From Gnetum montanum (lineage: Eukaryota; Streptophyta; Gnetopsida; Gnetales; Gnetaceae), in contig MNCI01009669.1 in NCBI GenBank assembly GCA_015680685.1, forward strand, positions 285,907-315,993: a stretch of DNA of 30,087 nucleotides. The letters run 5' to 3'. A program made the translations under genes and the position numbers. Numbering within the stretch: the stretch's first letter is position 1; each line of letters opens with the position of its first letter. Shown here in pieces: positions 20,560 through 30,087 of this stretch. The notes under the pieces are model-generated. The model made no database searches. It saw only the letters and a list, made by a program, of their open reading frames with translations, and was not told where the DNA came from.

Positions 20560-21500
20560 TATATAGAAGAGAGAACAAGTAGAAAATAGTTGGGCTGATT
20601 GGGTAGACTCCTTGGAATATTCATGATAGAGTTTGACTTGTTAGATATTGGCAAGGATGAACTTATGTGGATAGGATGGGTGATAGATGTGTAAGGCACT
20701 AGATGGATAAATGACTTAAATAATGTATGGTCCATTTCAAAGTATTTGAAATTTGTATTTTTAGGGTAAATGACTAGGATTATAGTAAAGGACCTTATCA
20801 CCCGATTGTATGCTTACATGCCTTATCCGTTGTATGATGTGGTGTTGTTAGCTTATGGTTCACCCCAAGTTGTTGCATGAGCTTCTTGAATGTAGCACTA
20901 GTGAAGTGAGTCCCATTGTCTAATATAAGCATTCTTGGTATTCCAAATCTATTCACCACATGTTGAAAAAATTTGGCAGCTATCTTTGTTGTATAGTCTT
21001 TAACTATTGCTGCCTCTACCCACTTTCTACAGTAATCCACAGTCACAATGATGTATCCTTTTTCATTCAACATTGGTGTTATTGATCCCATAAAGTCAAT
21101 TCCACATATGTTAAAAGGTTCCATTGGCTATGTCTAGTGTTGTGGCCCTTCGTATCTAGCCATAACTCCTCCATCTCTTTGGAAATGCTCATAAGAATGT
21201 GCAAAAGTATGCACATCTTTGATAAGATATGTTAAAATTAGCCTACCATCATCAGCTTGAGTGCTATTCTACACCCTATGTAGTGGCCACAACATGAGCC
21301 TTCATGGGTGTTTTGTAAAACTCTTTGTTGATCACTCTCTGGCACACACTACTATGGACGAGCCCATCTACACAAATCTTGTGCAAATTTCCATTGATTT
21401 CCATATATTTTTTTACTTTGTGAAGGAATTTCTCATGTTTTTTTCTACTTCATTCTACAAGGAGCTCTTGGGTTGATAGGTAAGTCAAATATTTTATAGT
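20560..21500 (-). pseudogene. int: Integrase relic with catalytic Glu deleted
   Basis: The open stretch 21124-20798 shows the integrase core: CGIDFMGSI with the first Asp (residue 10), GYIIVTVDYCRKWVEA, then ILDNGTHFTSATF with the second Asp (residue 69). That spacing is normal for Ty3/gypsy. The core then reads HHTTDKACKHTIG and stops. The segment that should carry the catalytic Glu and about 100 following residues is absent. In another frame the sequence resumes as DKVLYYNPSHLP and NGPYII, which fits the C-terminal GPY/F-type domain (about 20800-20580). So an internal deletion plus a frameshift joins core and tail. The upstream zinc-binding part (about 21450-21130) is too decayed to place its His and Cys residues. 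Confidence 0.75.
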
Positions 21501-21960
21501 CCATGGCTTCCCTATTGAGTTTACAGTTTGTACTATTTTGATAAATAGATCCTCATCAAGAAATTGGTCTGATAAAGATTCTAGTTGATCTTCAAAATTC
21601 CATTTCAACCTCAATAGATGATGGACTACCACATTTTCTATTTTTTTTTATCATAGTCATGTCAAATTCTTACAAAATTACAAGCCATCAGATCACTCTA
21701 GGACTGACTACTAGTTTGTTCATAACAAATTGAATGGCACTATGATTGGTGTGGAAACAAATCTAATATCTAAGCACATAATGTTTGAATTTTTCAAGTG
21801 TGTACATCATGACCATTAGCTCATTTTCTATTGTTATGTAATTTAATCATGCTCTAGTGATCTTCCTGCTAGCAAAGTAAGGTCTCTTTTGATCATCTAA
21901 TTGTGCCGGTACTATGCCTAGTGCATAGTTGGAGGCATCGGTCATGATATGAAAAGGTCT
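21500..21960 (-). pseudogene. rnh: RNase H domain relic
   Basis: The minus strand reads PFHIMTDASNYALGIVPAQL, then RPYFASRKITRA, a stop, then NYITIENELMVMMYTLEKFK, HTNHSAIQFVMNK and LVVSPRVI. This follows the standard Ty3/gypsy RNase H order: D-A-S-D/N-Y-A-x-G, Y-A-S-R, N-Y-x-T-x-E-x-E-L, T-D/N-H-x-A. The N in HTNHSA replaces a usually conserved Asp, a likely loss of a catalytic residue. The tail continues as the connector to integrase (VVVHHLLRLKWNFEDQLESL, 21632-21575). Confidence 0.8.
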
Positions 21961-22840
21961 TGATTAATATAGAGCTTGGAGAATTTGTGTCTATACTAAT
22001 TTCTACTTTAGAGCTTCAAATGTCTTTTCAAATGACTATGTCGATTCATCAATGAGTTCTACAATCAATTTTGCTATCTTTGAAAAGTTTTCTATGAATC
22101 TTCTATAGTATCCTTTGTGGCCTAAGAATGATCTCACATCTTTCACTATTTGTGACTTTAGGTGATATTCTGGATGATTCTAATCTATTCAAGACCTACA
22201 TCGATACCTTTTTGGAAGATTTTATGTCCTAGCACTATGCCTTCTTGGACCATGAGATGGCTCTTCTTCTAGTTGAGTTTCAAATTGGTTTCAACACATC
22301 TTTTGAGTACTTGCTTTCATTGCTCTAGTTCTTGTTTGAATTCTAGCCCATATATTAAAAAAACCATCCATAAGTACTTCTATGCCATTCCAAATTTTCT
22401 TTTGGAAGATGCTTAATACTAGTCTCTAGAAGGTAGCTAGTGCATTGCAAAAACTAAAAGGCATTTGCTTGTAGGAGAACATTCCCATGGACTGGTGAAT
22501 GTTGTATTTTCCTAGTCTTTAGGTGCAATGTGGATCTAATTATATCCATTGTATCCATCTAGAAAACTATAATATTCATGTCCTACAATGGTTTCTAATA
22601 TATGATCAATAAATGACAAAGGGAAGTGATTTATGAATGTAGCTAAGTTCAACATCTAGAAGTAAATGTAGACTCATCATTTTTCATCCTTCTTTGGAAC
22701 AATTATTAAGGGCTAATCCATTTACTATCCTCAATAGGATAGATGATTCTTACCTTTAGTAATTTTTTCCAACTCTCACTTAACTACTTCTTTAAGTTTA
22801 GGATTGAGCCTTCATTAGGGTTGAAGTCTTAGTTTGACTA
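21960..22840 (-). pseudogene. rt: Reverse transcriptase relic with damaged YxDD box
   Basis: The minus strand shows RIIYPIEDSKWI, SPLIIVPKKDE, then NHFPLSFIDHILETIVGHEY and FLDGYNGYN, with the first catalytic Asp at 22557-22559. IHIAPKD, ENTTFTSPWE and, in a shifted frame, SYKQMPFSFCNALAT follow. The second motif, expected as F-M-D-D-F, reads VLMDGF: Asp at 22366-22368 but Gly at 22363-22365, so one catalytic Asp is lost by a GAT-to-GGT type change. The HFPLPFID phrase is characteristic of Athila/Tat RTs. Several TAG stops and at least two frameshifts interrupt it. Confidence 0.85.
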
Positions 22841-23299
22841 CAAGGTCAATGTGTATCTTGTGTTGGAAAATTCACAGATCAATTCCTATGATCTCATCAT
22901 AAGACCACACAAAATTTTTAGGTCATATATTTATCACTTCTAAAAACTTCCTTTTCTATTCTTCTATTAAAGTGGTGTCAATTCTTACTGACTTATTTTT
23001 ATTTAAAAATGCATATTCCAATGTGGCCAGTAGGGCCTTTAGTTCCAACAATTATGGTTCTATGATGTTTGGGATCTCCAAGCATCCCCATTCTATCTCT
23101 TCTTCTTAATTTGTTCATGGGTGTAATTTCATTTCCTTGAATTGCTCTAACTTATCAGTCTCTTCAATGTAGGGACTGAAAATTTATTCTTTTGGTCTCA
23201 TGTATTTATTTGATTTAGTTTCCTCATTTGTACTCAGCCATTGGGTACCTTCCTATTGTGTGGCTACCACATATAAATATTTCTGCACACATATTTCTT

Positions 23300-23760
23300 C
23301 TACATACCTATTTTATGCTTTGGTATCCTTTCTTCTAATACCCATATTCTTTGCATGCAATTACATCCATTATTGTTGTATGCAATACATGAAACTCTAT
23401 GTCTTTGTATAATGTTGGCTTCATCTTGCTTGGAAATTTCCAAGGACAAGTCACAAATTCCAAGCTTATCATCAATAGTGCTAAGCCAAGATCTTCCCAT
23501 AATAATTGGAAATTCCCCATTATTTTTTCTCACATGAATGACTAGAAAATCTACACGGTAGGACTAGCCATTGATGGTAGTAATCACATCATCCACCTAT
23601 CCTAGTGGAGCTACGATTGATTGGTCTACAAGCTCTAATCATATGTTACTTTTTTTTATTGGTGGTAGAGTTTAAGCTTGATACATATCCTATGAGATTA
23701 GGTTTACTCCTGACCCAAAATCAAGTAGAGCTTTGCATGGTTTTTATCCTACTATTTGGA
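23300..23760 (-). pseudogene. pro: Aspartic protease relic with mutated active site
   Basis: In one frame the minus strand reads KALLDFGSGVNLIS, then LPPIKKSNI, ELVDQSIVAPLG, VDDVITTINGQ, YRVDFLVIHVRKNNGEF and PIIMGRSWLSTIDDKLGI. This is the retropepsin pattern from the active-site loop to the final I-x-G-R-x-W-L. The active-site triplet, normally D-S/T-G, is D-F-G (23714-23722). The Ser-to-Phe change is a single C-to-T step and should inactivate it. The segment from 23533 downward is open for 77 codons. Confidence 0.8.
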
Positions 23761-23869
23761 GGTAAAATAAGGGGCTTCCTAAATCAGTTCATTTTTGCAG
23801 AAGGGCTCTTGCCTTGATCCAATGTGTGTTTTTTTGAGTAAGCATGATAGTTATGACATTTGGATTTGA

Positions 23870-26343
23870 TAAAGATAAAAGCTTGTTGTGTTGAGGAAGC
23901 TTGTTATGTTAAGGAGAATTGGATGTAGATGGGGTGGAAGTAGAGGTGTTTCCCATTTGTCGAATCATTTTTAGACTCATTTGGAAGAACAATCATTTCC
24001 TAGTTTGGGATTCATATGTGATCATCTCATATTGTGTACTAACCATTCTTGTTCTACTCTTTTGTTGTGGTTGTGATGGAAGTTCCCCTTACATAATAGG
24101 GGGTGACATTGGTGGTAGAGGATTTAGATGTTGATTTAAAGGATTAGTTGTTGATGGATCTGCATATGACTTTGGATCTATCCTTGCCAATGTAGGTCTG
24201 TAGTACTCAGTGGGGTAGTATTGTACAGTTTGAATAGAAGAGTTTCTAGGAGAGATTGTACATTGGACATAGTATCAATAATGATTTGGCTACTGATATG
24301 GATACTGTTGATAAGGTTATGGCATAGCCCACGATTTGGGTTGTTGCCACTGCTGGTAATATTGCTCTTGTGACTATGGTAAAGCTTCACTGGGATAGTA
24401 TGTTGGCTAGAAGTTCTATCTATAGTTACCTTGAGGATAAGGTAACATTATAGGCATTTTCTTCATAACCAATTTAGGATTGAGTGCATATGGCCCTATT
24501 TCCTATAAATGTACCTTTACTAGGCAACATCCCTTAGGATGTTCATGCTAATACATGGTACATCTTTTCTCATTGATGGAGCTAGTATCTGAACACTCAA
24601 CCACTATAGCAACTTTGCCTTTCCATCCAAAATATTTTTTCTTTTTCTTATCTTTGTCTTTCTCAAACGCTTTCTTTGTTCTCTCCTTCATAAATTTTAA
24701 AGCTATTGTACATCTCTCATCGATGGAGTCCCACATCTTTGCTACCTATGCTACTACATCAGCAATATATTTTTGGATCGATAGCATTTTTTTTAGATTT
24801 TCTAGTCCAAAGTTTCCTCTTCTTGGGTATCACAAACTATTACATCTCTTTTTCTAATTGATGAATCTCAATTATAATCCTTAGCTAATTCTCTCTTTCT
24901 TAATTCACCTTCTTCCTTCATCACTTGATCAATTAATCTTTGGATGTGATGGGTAGTCAATTCAAATCCCAAGTGTCTCCCTAGTTTTATTTCTTAACCC
25001 ATCTATAATATGCTTGAGTTTCTCCTATTGTGAAAATCCATGGCCTAGGCATTTATATAGTGGAGAATAGTACCTACCCATTGCTGCATCAAGGATTTTA
25101 TGAGTCTGTTTCTTTCATCCTTGAATTTTCTTTCTTAGGTTAGACACCCATGAGTAGGTTTGATACTTATCATTGAGAATCTTTAGTATGGTACTCCATC
25201 TTCTGATTAATTTAGGTTCACGTGATCAATACTAGCTTTTTGTGTCTTTTACAAGTAGTCTTGGAAACAACTTTAACTTCTACCAGTCACTTTCAATGTT
25301 ATGTAGGATGTAGGCATCATGGAAAGCTTGGAGGCAATGTTGTGGATCAGCATTATAGCTACCTTCAAATCTTGGCATTTTATTCATATCAAGCCATTTA
25401 ATCCAGCTATCCCTTATGTGCCTGACTGAAATATGTATAGTTTCTTGTATGTTAATCATGCTTCAGGTTGCCATCAAGGGTTCATCATCTCGATCAGGTT
25501 TGTGCACTTAGTTGTAGTAGTGCCCCCTTCTGTGCTCATCCCTTTCATGATTTTTTCTATTCGTACATCTGTGCTCTTCATACTATTCATCTTTCAAATT
25601 GGAATATCTTAAGTGATGATCATCATGATCATGAGTTCTTCTCTCTTCTCTATCATAGTCTCAGTACTTGTATCATCTTCTATCAAAGTCCTTCGATGAT
25701 CATGATGAGACAAATGAGGTAGTAGGAGAACGGTGTCAGCTTGTCCTCCTTTCATGAATCTTGTGTTCTTCTCTTGGAGATCTAGCAATAAATATTTTCC
25801 TTAAGTCCTACTTATGCCTTGAGTCTTTTGCCCCCCTTCTGAGTATCTTTGCTAAGTCAAAGCAAGACTGATTCTTAACAGGGTCCTCTAATTGGATGAT
25901 AGGTGTTTAGCTATGATTTCATCTCCATCAAGCTCTTCCAAGATAATAGAAGATTTGAACTTCCTTCCTTTGTCCTAATCATGCCTATTCTCCATGACAT
26001 TATCTCTACTTAACTACTCCTTAGTGGACTCATAGGGTCTAGTCATGTGTTTGGTCATGTGATACCCTTCAAGTGCCCCATTCAGTTTCATCCCCTTGAG
26101 AGCAATTTCGAGCAAGATGGATGCTAAATGTTTTGGTGGTAGAACAATATTCTCTTGAAGATGTTTCCACCTTAATTAACCATTCTAATAAAAGATGAAG
26201 GTCAAATTGGGATAATAAGGATCGTGATGAGCATATGAGATCCTTGTCTACATTGGCATACTCTAATCTTCTTCTTCTTTGATTCTATTACTGCTTATCT
26301 GAATTTCCTTAGCAGGTAATAATGTATCCTTGCTTGAATCCAT
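23870..26343 (-). pseudogene. gag: gag of the full element, decayed
   Basis: The likely start is the ATG at 26341-26343 (MDSSKDTLLPAKEIQ), about 110 bp inside the primer binding site. It is followed by ISYAHHDPYYPNLTFIFY, ENIVLPPKHLASILLEIALK and GYHMTKHMTRPYESTKE, which match the gag start at the left edge of the window. At about 25395-24960 lies the capsid region: MPRFEGSYNADPQHCLQAFH, then WSTILKILNDKYQTYSWVS, KIQG and KHIIDGLRNKTRETLG. This has the F-x-G-S-x-N-x-D-P start and an L-x-x-F/W-x-x-L core typical of plant gag. Near 24545 RCTMY, a stop, HEHPKGC gives a possible C-x4-H-x-H-x3-C knuckle. Downstream is a Pro/Ser/Gln-rich linker toward protease (NQHLNPLPPMSPPIM). There are many stops, mostly TAG, and several frameshifts. 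Confidence 0.75.
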
Positions 26344-26455
26344 GTTGTGGTCTAAGATGCTTGTTTAAATATGCTTTTTGAGATTTATGAATTTTAAAAT
26401 TGAGTTATGATACAATGAATTTTGTGAAATCAATTACTCAACATACATTGACTAG

Positions 26456-26473
26456 TCCTTGACAACGACGCCA
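26456..26473 (-). other. Primer binding site of the full element, tRNA-Asp type
   Basis: The minus strand reads TGGCGTCGTTGTCAAGGA one base inside the 5' LTR. It matches 14 of 18 bases of the complement of the plant tRNA-Asp 3' end, and all four differences are transitions, as expected for deamination decay. Confidence 0.85.
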
Positions 26474-26474
26474 A

Positions 26475-27334
26475 TGATGAGTGGTGAAGCAATCTAATAC
26501 CCAACCATACAAGTCATAGGCATTTCACATGAAACCATATCATAATTTGTGGATGAGACAATGTGATTATGTTAGTAATTGATTAAATTTAAATACTTTT
26601 GTCTTCCCACGTGATCTCTTGAAACCTATGGGTATGATTTAACTTACAATGAGGTATATGATAGCTAATGTTATAGGGCCATTACTACTCCTAGTAAACA
26701 TGATGAAGTGAAAATAGTTTCTAAGTCTAAGAAAAATAGTAAGAAAATCTATTCTATCCTAAGGTGATAAGTATTTGGTCCTAATCTTTCATACATACCA
26801 TGGGCTCCATGTTATTACTACTAGGATTACCAAGTACTTTGCTACTCGGTGAATCAAGCAATAGCACTACTAGGTTACCAAGAAATTACACTTGAATACT
26901 TGATATCAATCATACTTATTCTGCTTAACAACAGTAAAAGTAAGTGTGTGGAAAAGTAAATCATTAACTAGGAAAATAGTAAACATCATTCTAAGTAAAA
27001 AAGTAAACTAAGAAAATGCTACAATAGTATGAAATAGATCAATCTTTATTTTTTGTCACACTTGTGCCCAAGTATAAGATGCTCTAATAAAGATGTTGTT
27101 CACTAATTCATACTACACTACAGACATTCACACTTTTAGTTTCTAAGTCCAAATTCATCAAAACAAATTAAAAGAGTTTCAGTAAAGGTGGATGAAATTG
27201 TGTGTTGGATCATGTGCCTAAGTATTGTATTTATAGGCAGGCATGTGTCCTGAAATATCAGATATACAACAACATAACATGGGCTATGATATTGGAGTTA
27301 TGATATTGTAGTTAATCAAAATTTCAATTTATCA
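26475..27334 (-). repeat. 5' LTR of the full element (right copy)
   Basis: This 860-bp LTR runs from TGATGAGTGG at 26475 to AATTTATCA at 27334. It is the partner of 14647-15520, with the same landmark order. The minus-strand TATA box (CTATAAATA) is at 27228-27236. It is followed outside by CTCTA at 27335-27339. Confidence 0.9.
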
Positions 27335-27339
27335 CTCTA

Positions 27340-27720
27340 TATTAAATGTTATGAATTTTTTTTAAAAAAAATTAATTAAGAAAGTACAGATCATGGGCTT
27401 GAATGATACAAGAATCTAGAATGTCCTTGAAATCCTGATGTAAACAATAGGATATGTTCTATAATTCAGTCTACACAAATCTATTGTACATGATCTACTC
27501 TTAAAAATTTATTTATCATTGGTTCTCTTTGCTCTAAATGTTCTATGTTGGATAGGATAATAGTATGGATCAAGAACTTAGAAGAGGGATTTAAAAGCTT
27601 TCCAAATCTAAAATGATATAGCCACAAGAAAAAAACACACAAATTTTATGTGGTCCCCCAACTTGGATACATCTACACTTAGAGGGTAGAATCCATGCAC
27701 ACATTTAGACATTGTTTCTT
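27340..27720. other. Flanking AT-rich DNA with a plant-LTR-like motif
   Basis: No gene. AACACACAAATTTTATGTGG at 27634-27653, with CCAACTTGGATACATCTACAC after it, resembles the ACGTGGTTC...CCTACGTCCAC phrase common in plant LTRs. This is from memory and weak. Confidence 0.3.
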
Positions 27721-27721
27721 C

Positions 27722-27906
27722 AAAATGTGGTTTGAAGATAGCATACCCTTTACAAGCTTTGAGCTCTACTCTAGAGTGTTTTATTTTGATGAAACCACTC
27801 AATAAAATAAGGTGTTAAAAAGCTCAAAATGTAGCTTATAGGATCCCACACCCTTTAAAAAAGTGAGCTCCACACTAGAGTATTTTATTATTGCAAAACC
27901 ACTCAA
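27722..27906. repeat. Two diverged 81-bp units, 104-bp offset
   Basis: 27722-27802 and 27826-27906 both run from AAAATGTGG/AAAATGTAG, through CATACCCTTT/CACACCCTTT and GAGCTCTACTCTAGAGTGTT / GAGCTCCACACTAGAGTATT, to AAACCACTCAA. Confidence 0.75.
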
Positions 27907-28227
27907 CCTCACATGGTCCCAACAAGCTCAACTAAAATGTCGTCTTGCAAGAAGGACATCAACCTTATAGGACTACAAGTTAGAAAGAGAAAGAACTAGG
28001 AAAGAGTGTAAATTGATTTACAAATCCTTACACTCAAAGATCAATATAATCAATACAATAAAATGATGATACAATGAAGAGCAAAGATAAATTCTCTTAG
28101 AGTAGCCAATGATGAATATTTTCAATGAATAGTGCTTTCTAAGTTCCTAAGATTTTTAATTTATCTAATAGCCTCAGAGTTTTCAAAAAATCCTTCAAAT
28201 TTGTGTAATGGATATGAAATGGCTAAT

Positions 28228-28382
28228 ATAGACATCTACTTTAAAGTTTAGATGTCTATCTAAGAATAGCCCTAAGATAGAAGAGACGTCTTCTTATAGG
28301 TGTAGACATCTACTATGAGACATCTTCCTATAGATGTCTATTATGTAAGATAGACATTTTCTATTTCAAAGAGACATCTACT
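28228..28382. repeat. Cluster of AGACATCTA / TAGATGTCT inverted motifs
   Basis: A perfect 11-bp inverted repeat, ATAGACATCTA / TAGATGTCTAT, spans 28228-28259 with 10 bases between the arms. A second pair with AGACATCTA and TAGATGTCT spans about 28304-28340. Further copies (GAGACGTC, TAGACATTTT, GAGACATCTA) extend to about 28382. Confidence 0.7.
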
Positions 28383-28399
28383 TTTCAAAAACACTTTGA

Positions 28400-28960
28400 G
28401 ATGTGAATCAGTTCTTTAACCCTTGGGCTTCTTGATAGTCCTCAAAACATCTTCATTTGATTTGTAGACTTCATTAACCTCCACGTTCTTATTTTTTCCT
28501 TTTTAGTCTTTAGTTCATCATGGTAGCTCACGTTCTTCAAGTCTTGTCTCTTAGTTTGAATTCTTTTTCTAATTAATTCTCTTATGGTCTAGCAAGATCA
28601 CAATCACACACATACATTCTACATTCTTTATTTTCTCTAAGGTTTTGACATACCAAAAGGCCAATAGTCTCCCCATTTTTGGTGATGTTCAAAACATAAG
28701 AAAATGGGTTAGTATATCCTAAGATTTTTAAGCTAAGGATGATACAGAGATGAGTAGCTATTAAAGAGTATGCATCCTTTAGTAAAGGTTTCAAAAGGCT
28801 AAGGTGAAACTAATAAAGTACAACACATAACCATTAAACATAAAAATATATAATTAAAGAGTTGTTAGTTTATACTATAGACATTAAGGATCAGAGGCTA
28901 GTCAATTAGTATCAATTATCTTATCTTTGATACATATATACCATTCACTATATAGAAAGC
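28400..28960. other. No gene recognised
   Basis: AT-rich sequence with only short open frames that lack motifs. Nothing further can be supported. Confidence 0.4.
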
Positions 28961-28970
28961 ATCAATATAA

Positions 28971-29089
28971 CCATAGAGTTGTAACTACCTTATGCATAAA
29001 TGTCATATGCCCATACAATCACATCACAATCATAGAGCCATAACTACCTTACAAATAAATGCCATATGCCCATACAATCACATCACAAT
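28971..29089. repeat. Tandem 60-bp duplication
   Basis: 28971-29030 and 29031-29089 are near-identical. They share CATAGAG, TAACTACCTTA and CATATGCCCATACAATCACA followed by TCACAAT. The few differences suggest a fairly recent duplication compared with the other repeats here. Confidence 0.85.
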
Positions 29090-29100
29090 ATTCATACAAA

Positions 29101-29131
29101 TTCTCCCCCTTTCTAGACATCATCAAAAGGG
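29101..29131 (-). other. Motif like the 3' region of SIRE-type Copia elements
   Basis: The minus strand reads CCCTTTTGATGATGTCTAG followed by AAAGGGGGAGAA. A phrase of the form TTTTTGATGATGACAAAAAGGGGGAGAA is common shortly before the 3' LTR in SIRE/Maximus Copia elements. No Copia coding sequence is visible nearby, so this is only a hint of a truncated remnant. Confidence 0.3.
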
Positions 29132-29139
29132 ACTTGGAC

Positions 29140-30087
29140 CTTAAAAACAACTACTATAAAACCAAATCACAACATATAGTCTCCAATAGATGTGGTCATT
29201 ATGTAAGAAATATAAGAGACACTTGTCAACAAGCCTTCCTCTTTGGAACATTCAAAAGATAAGGCAAAGCAATGTTCTGATTGGAAGAGTAAACAACATT
29301 CAAACACTTCAAGTCTAAAAATATCTATGCATAAGAAGGATCATGTTGGATATATTAAGAAAGAACTGATCACAAGATGGTTAAAGATAAACATCAAGAT
29401 ACATCATGTAGTCTTTAAGAAGAAACTCATAAGACTTATTAGATTTCTCATTTTTAGAAGATAAGACATAGTGTTGGCACATTTGGCCATTACATGGAGC
29501 AGTTGGAATATTTCGTTCAAAATATTAGCACAATCCCTGGTTGTAAATTTGCAGTTTAGTATTGTGAGTAATGGGTATTCTTGGAGAAAACAAACCAGCC
29601 GATTACGCCTGCTGTTTTGGAACCATTGCCGATTATCCACGCGATTTACCAGGGAAGACAAAGAAGAATTATTTTAACCCATTCATTAACTCTACCACTT
29701 TCACCAAAATATATGTAAAATTATTTCATTACTACCACTTGTATATAACTTTACAAACGCATCGGGTGACTAAAATATCTTACAAATTAATTTACATATA
29801 TACATATATATAGATATAACAACCATTAATAAAGTACATATAGTGTGAAGCCCTGTTTTAGAAAACTTGCCTTTAATTATCCCAAGTCATAGAATATTAT
29901 TTTAAAAACATTATTTTATATATAAGTTACTACCCACAAAAATATTTACAATATTGATGTTAAAATATTTATTTATCACATTACATTTAATATAAATATT
30001 AATGTTAGCATAAATTTCTCCTAATTCTATGTATAACTTCCTAACTCCCTAACTACATAACTTCCTCCTAACTTGTTGGGCAAGTAA
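29140..30087. other. AT-rich end of window with one GC-richer patch
   Basis: No gene can be defended. About 29570-29680 is richer in G+C and keeps CpG sites (AGCCGATTACGCC, CCACGCGATTT). It is open in overlapping plus-strand frames. The last 300 bp are very AT-rich with TA repeats (29790-29820). Confidence 0.35.

Larger units (their letters stand above)
14647..27334 (-). mobile_element. Complete, inactive Athila-like LTR retrotransposon, 12.7 kb
   Basis: Two LTRs (14647-15520 and 26475-27334) in direct orientation flank the element. The five bases outside are CTCTA on both sides (14642-14646 and 27335-27339), a perfect target duplication. The gene order on the minus strand is gag, protease, RT, RNase H, integrase and then an extra ORF, which is Ty3/gypsy order. 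The tRNA-Asp-type primer site, the RT phrase HFPLSFIDHILE and an extra ORF between pol and the 3' LTR all point to the Athila lineage (family knowledge). All ORFs carry stops and frameshifts. The LTRs differ at about a fifth of positions over the first 180 bp I compared by eye, so the insertion is old. Confidence 0.9.

Noticed and set aside
25468-25722. 84-codon plus-strand open frame
   Set aside because: It is antisense to the charged linker region of gag in the full element, with no motif of its own.

Overview
The window looks like nuclear DNA from a plant with a large, repeat-rich genome. It is AT-rich (roughly two thirds A+T by eye), it has no operon-like gene packing, and I find no intact host gene, tRNA, rRNA or CRISPR array. 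Almost everything recognisable is decayed Ty3/gypsy LTR retrotransposon on the minus strand. The LTR pair of the full-length element is only about four-fifths identical by eye, so the insertion is old. That fits genomes that purge repeats slowly (gymnosperm-like is my inference, not a demonstrated identity).

Layout. 1-2060 is the 5' end of a minus-strand Athila-like element that runs off the left edge: N-terminal gag, a tRNA-Asp-type primer binding site and a 1,046-bp LTR. The gag part is interrupted by an assembly scar, an N flanked by an exact 55-bp duplication. 2061-5900 is intergenic or unrecognised DNA holding a purine-rich tract, a five-unit hairpin-bearing minisatellite and a TTAGC-rich stretch. 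About 5990-7390 (+) and 10990-12180 (-) are two copies of a different LTR plus leader in opposite orientation. The right copy leads into a Tat/Ogre-like gag-protease relic (about 10800-9100, minus). 12738-13651 is a solo LTR of the Athila-like family with a 5-bp target duplication GAATG. 13850-14425 is another gag relic on the minus strand.

14647-27334 is a complete but dead 12.7-kb Athila-like element on the minus strand, bounded by the target duplication CTCTA. In its own reading direction it holds LTR, PBS, gag, protease, reverse transcriptase, RNase H, integrase, a spacer of about 2 kb, a long third ORF (18390-15705, about 895 codons), a G-rich polypurine tract and the 3' LTR. Protease, RT and integrase each carry visible catalytic lesions. 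The third ORF sits in the position where Athila elements carry an env-like gene. Here it appears to encode a long coiled-coil protein whose N-terminal part resembles the plant-transposon-protein domain family. It is the most unusual item in the window.

27340-30087 has no gene I can support. It holds short tandem duplications, a cluster of AGACATCTA hairpins and one motif like the region near the 3' end of SIRE-type Copia elements.
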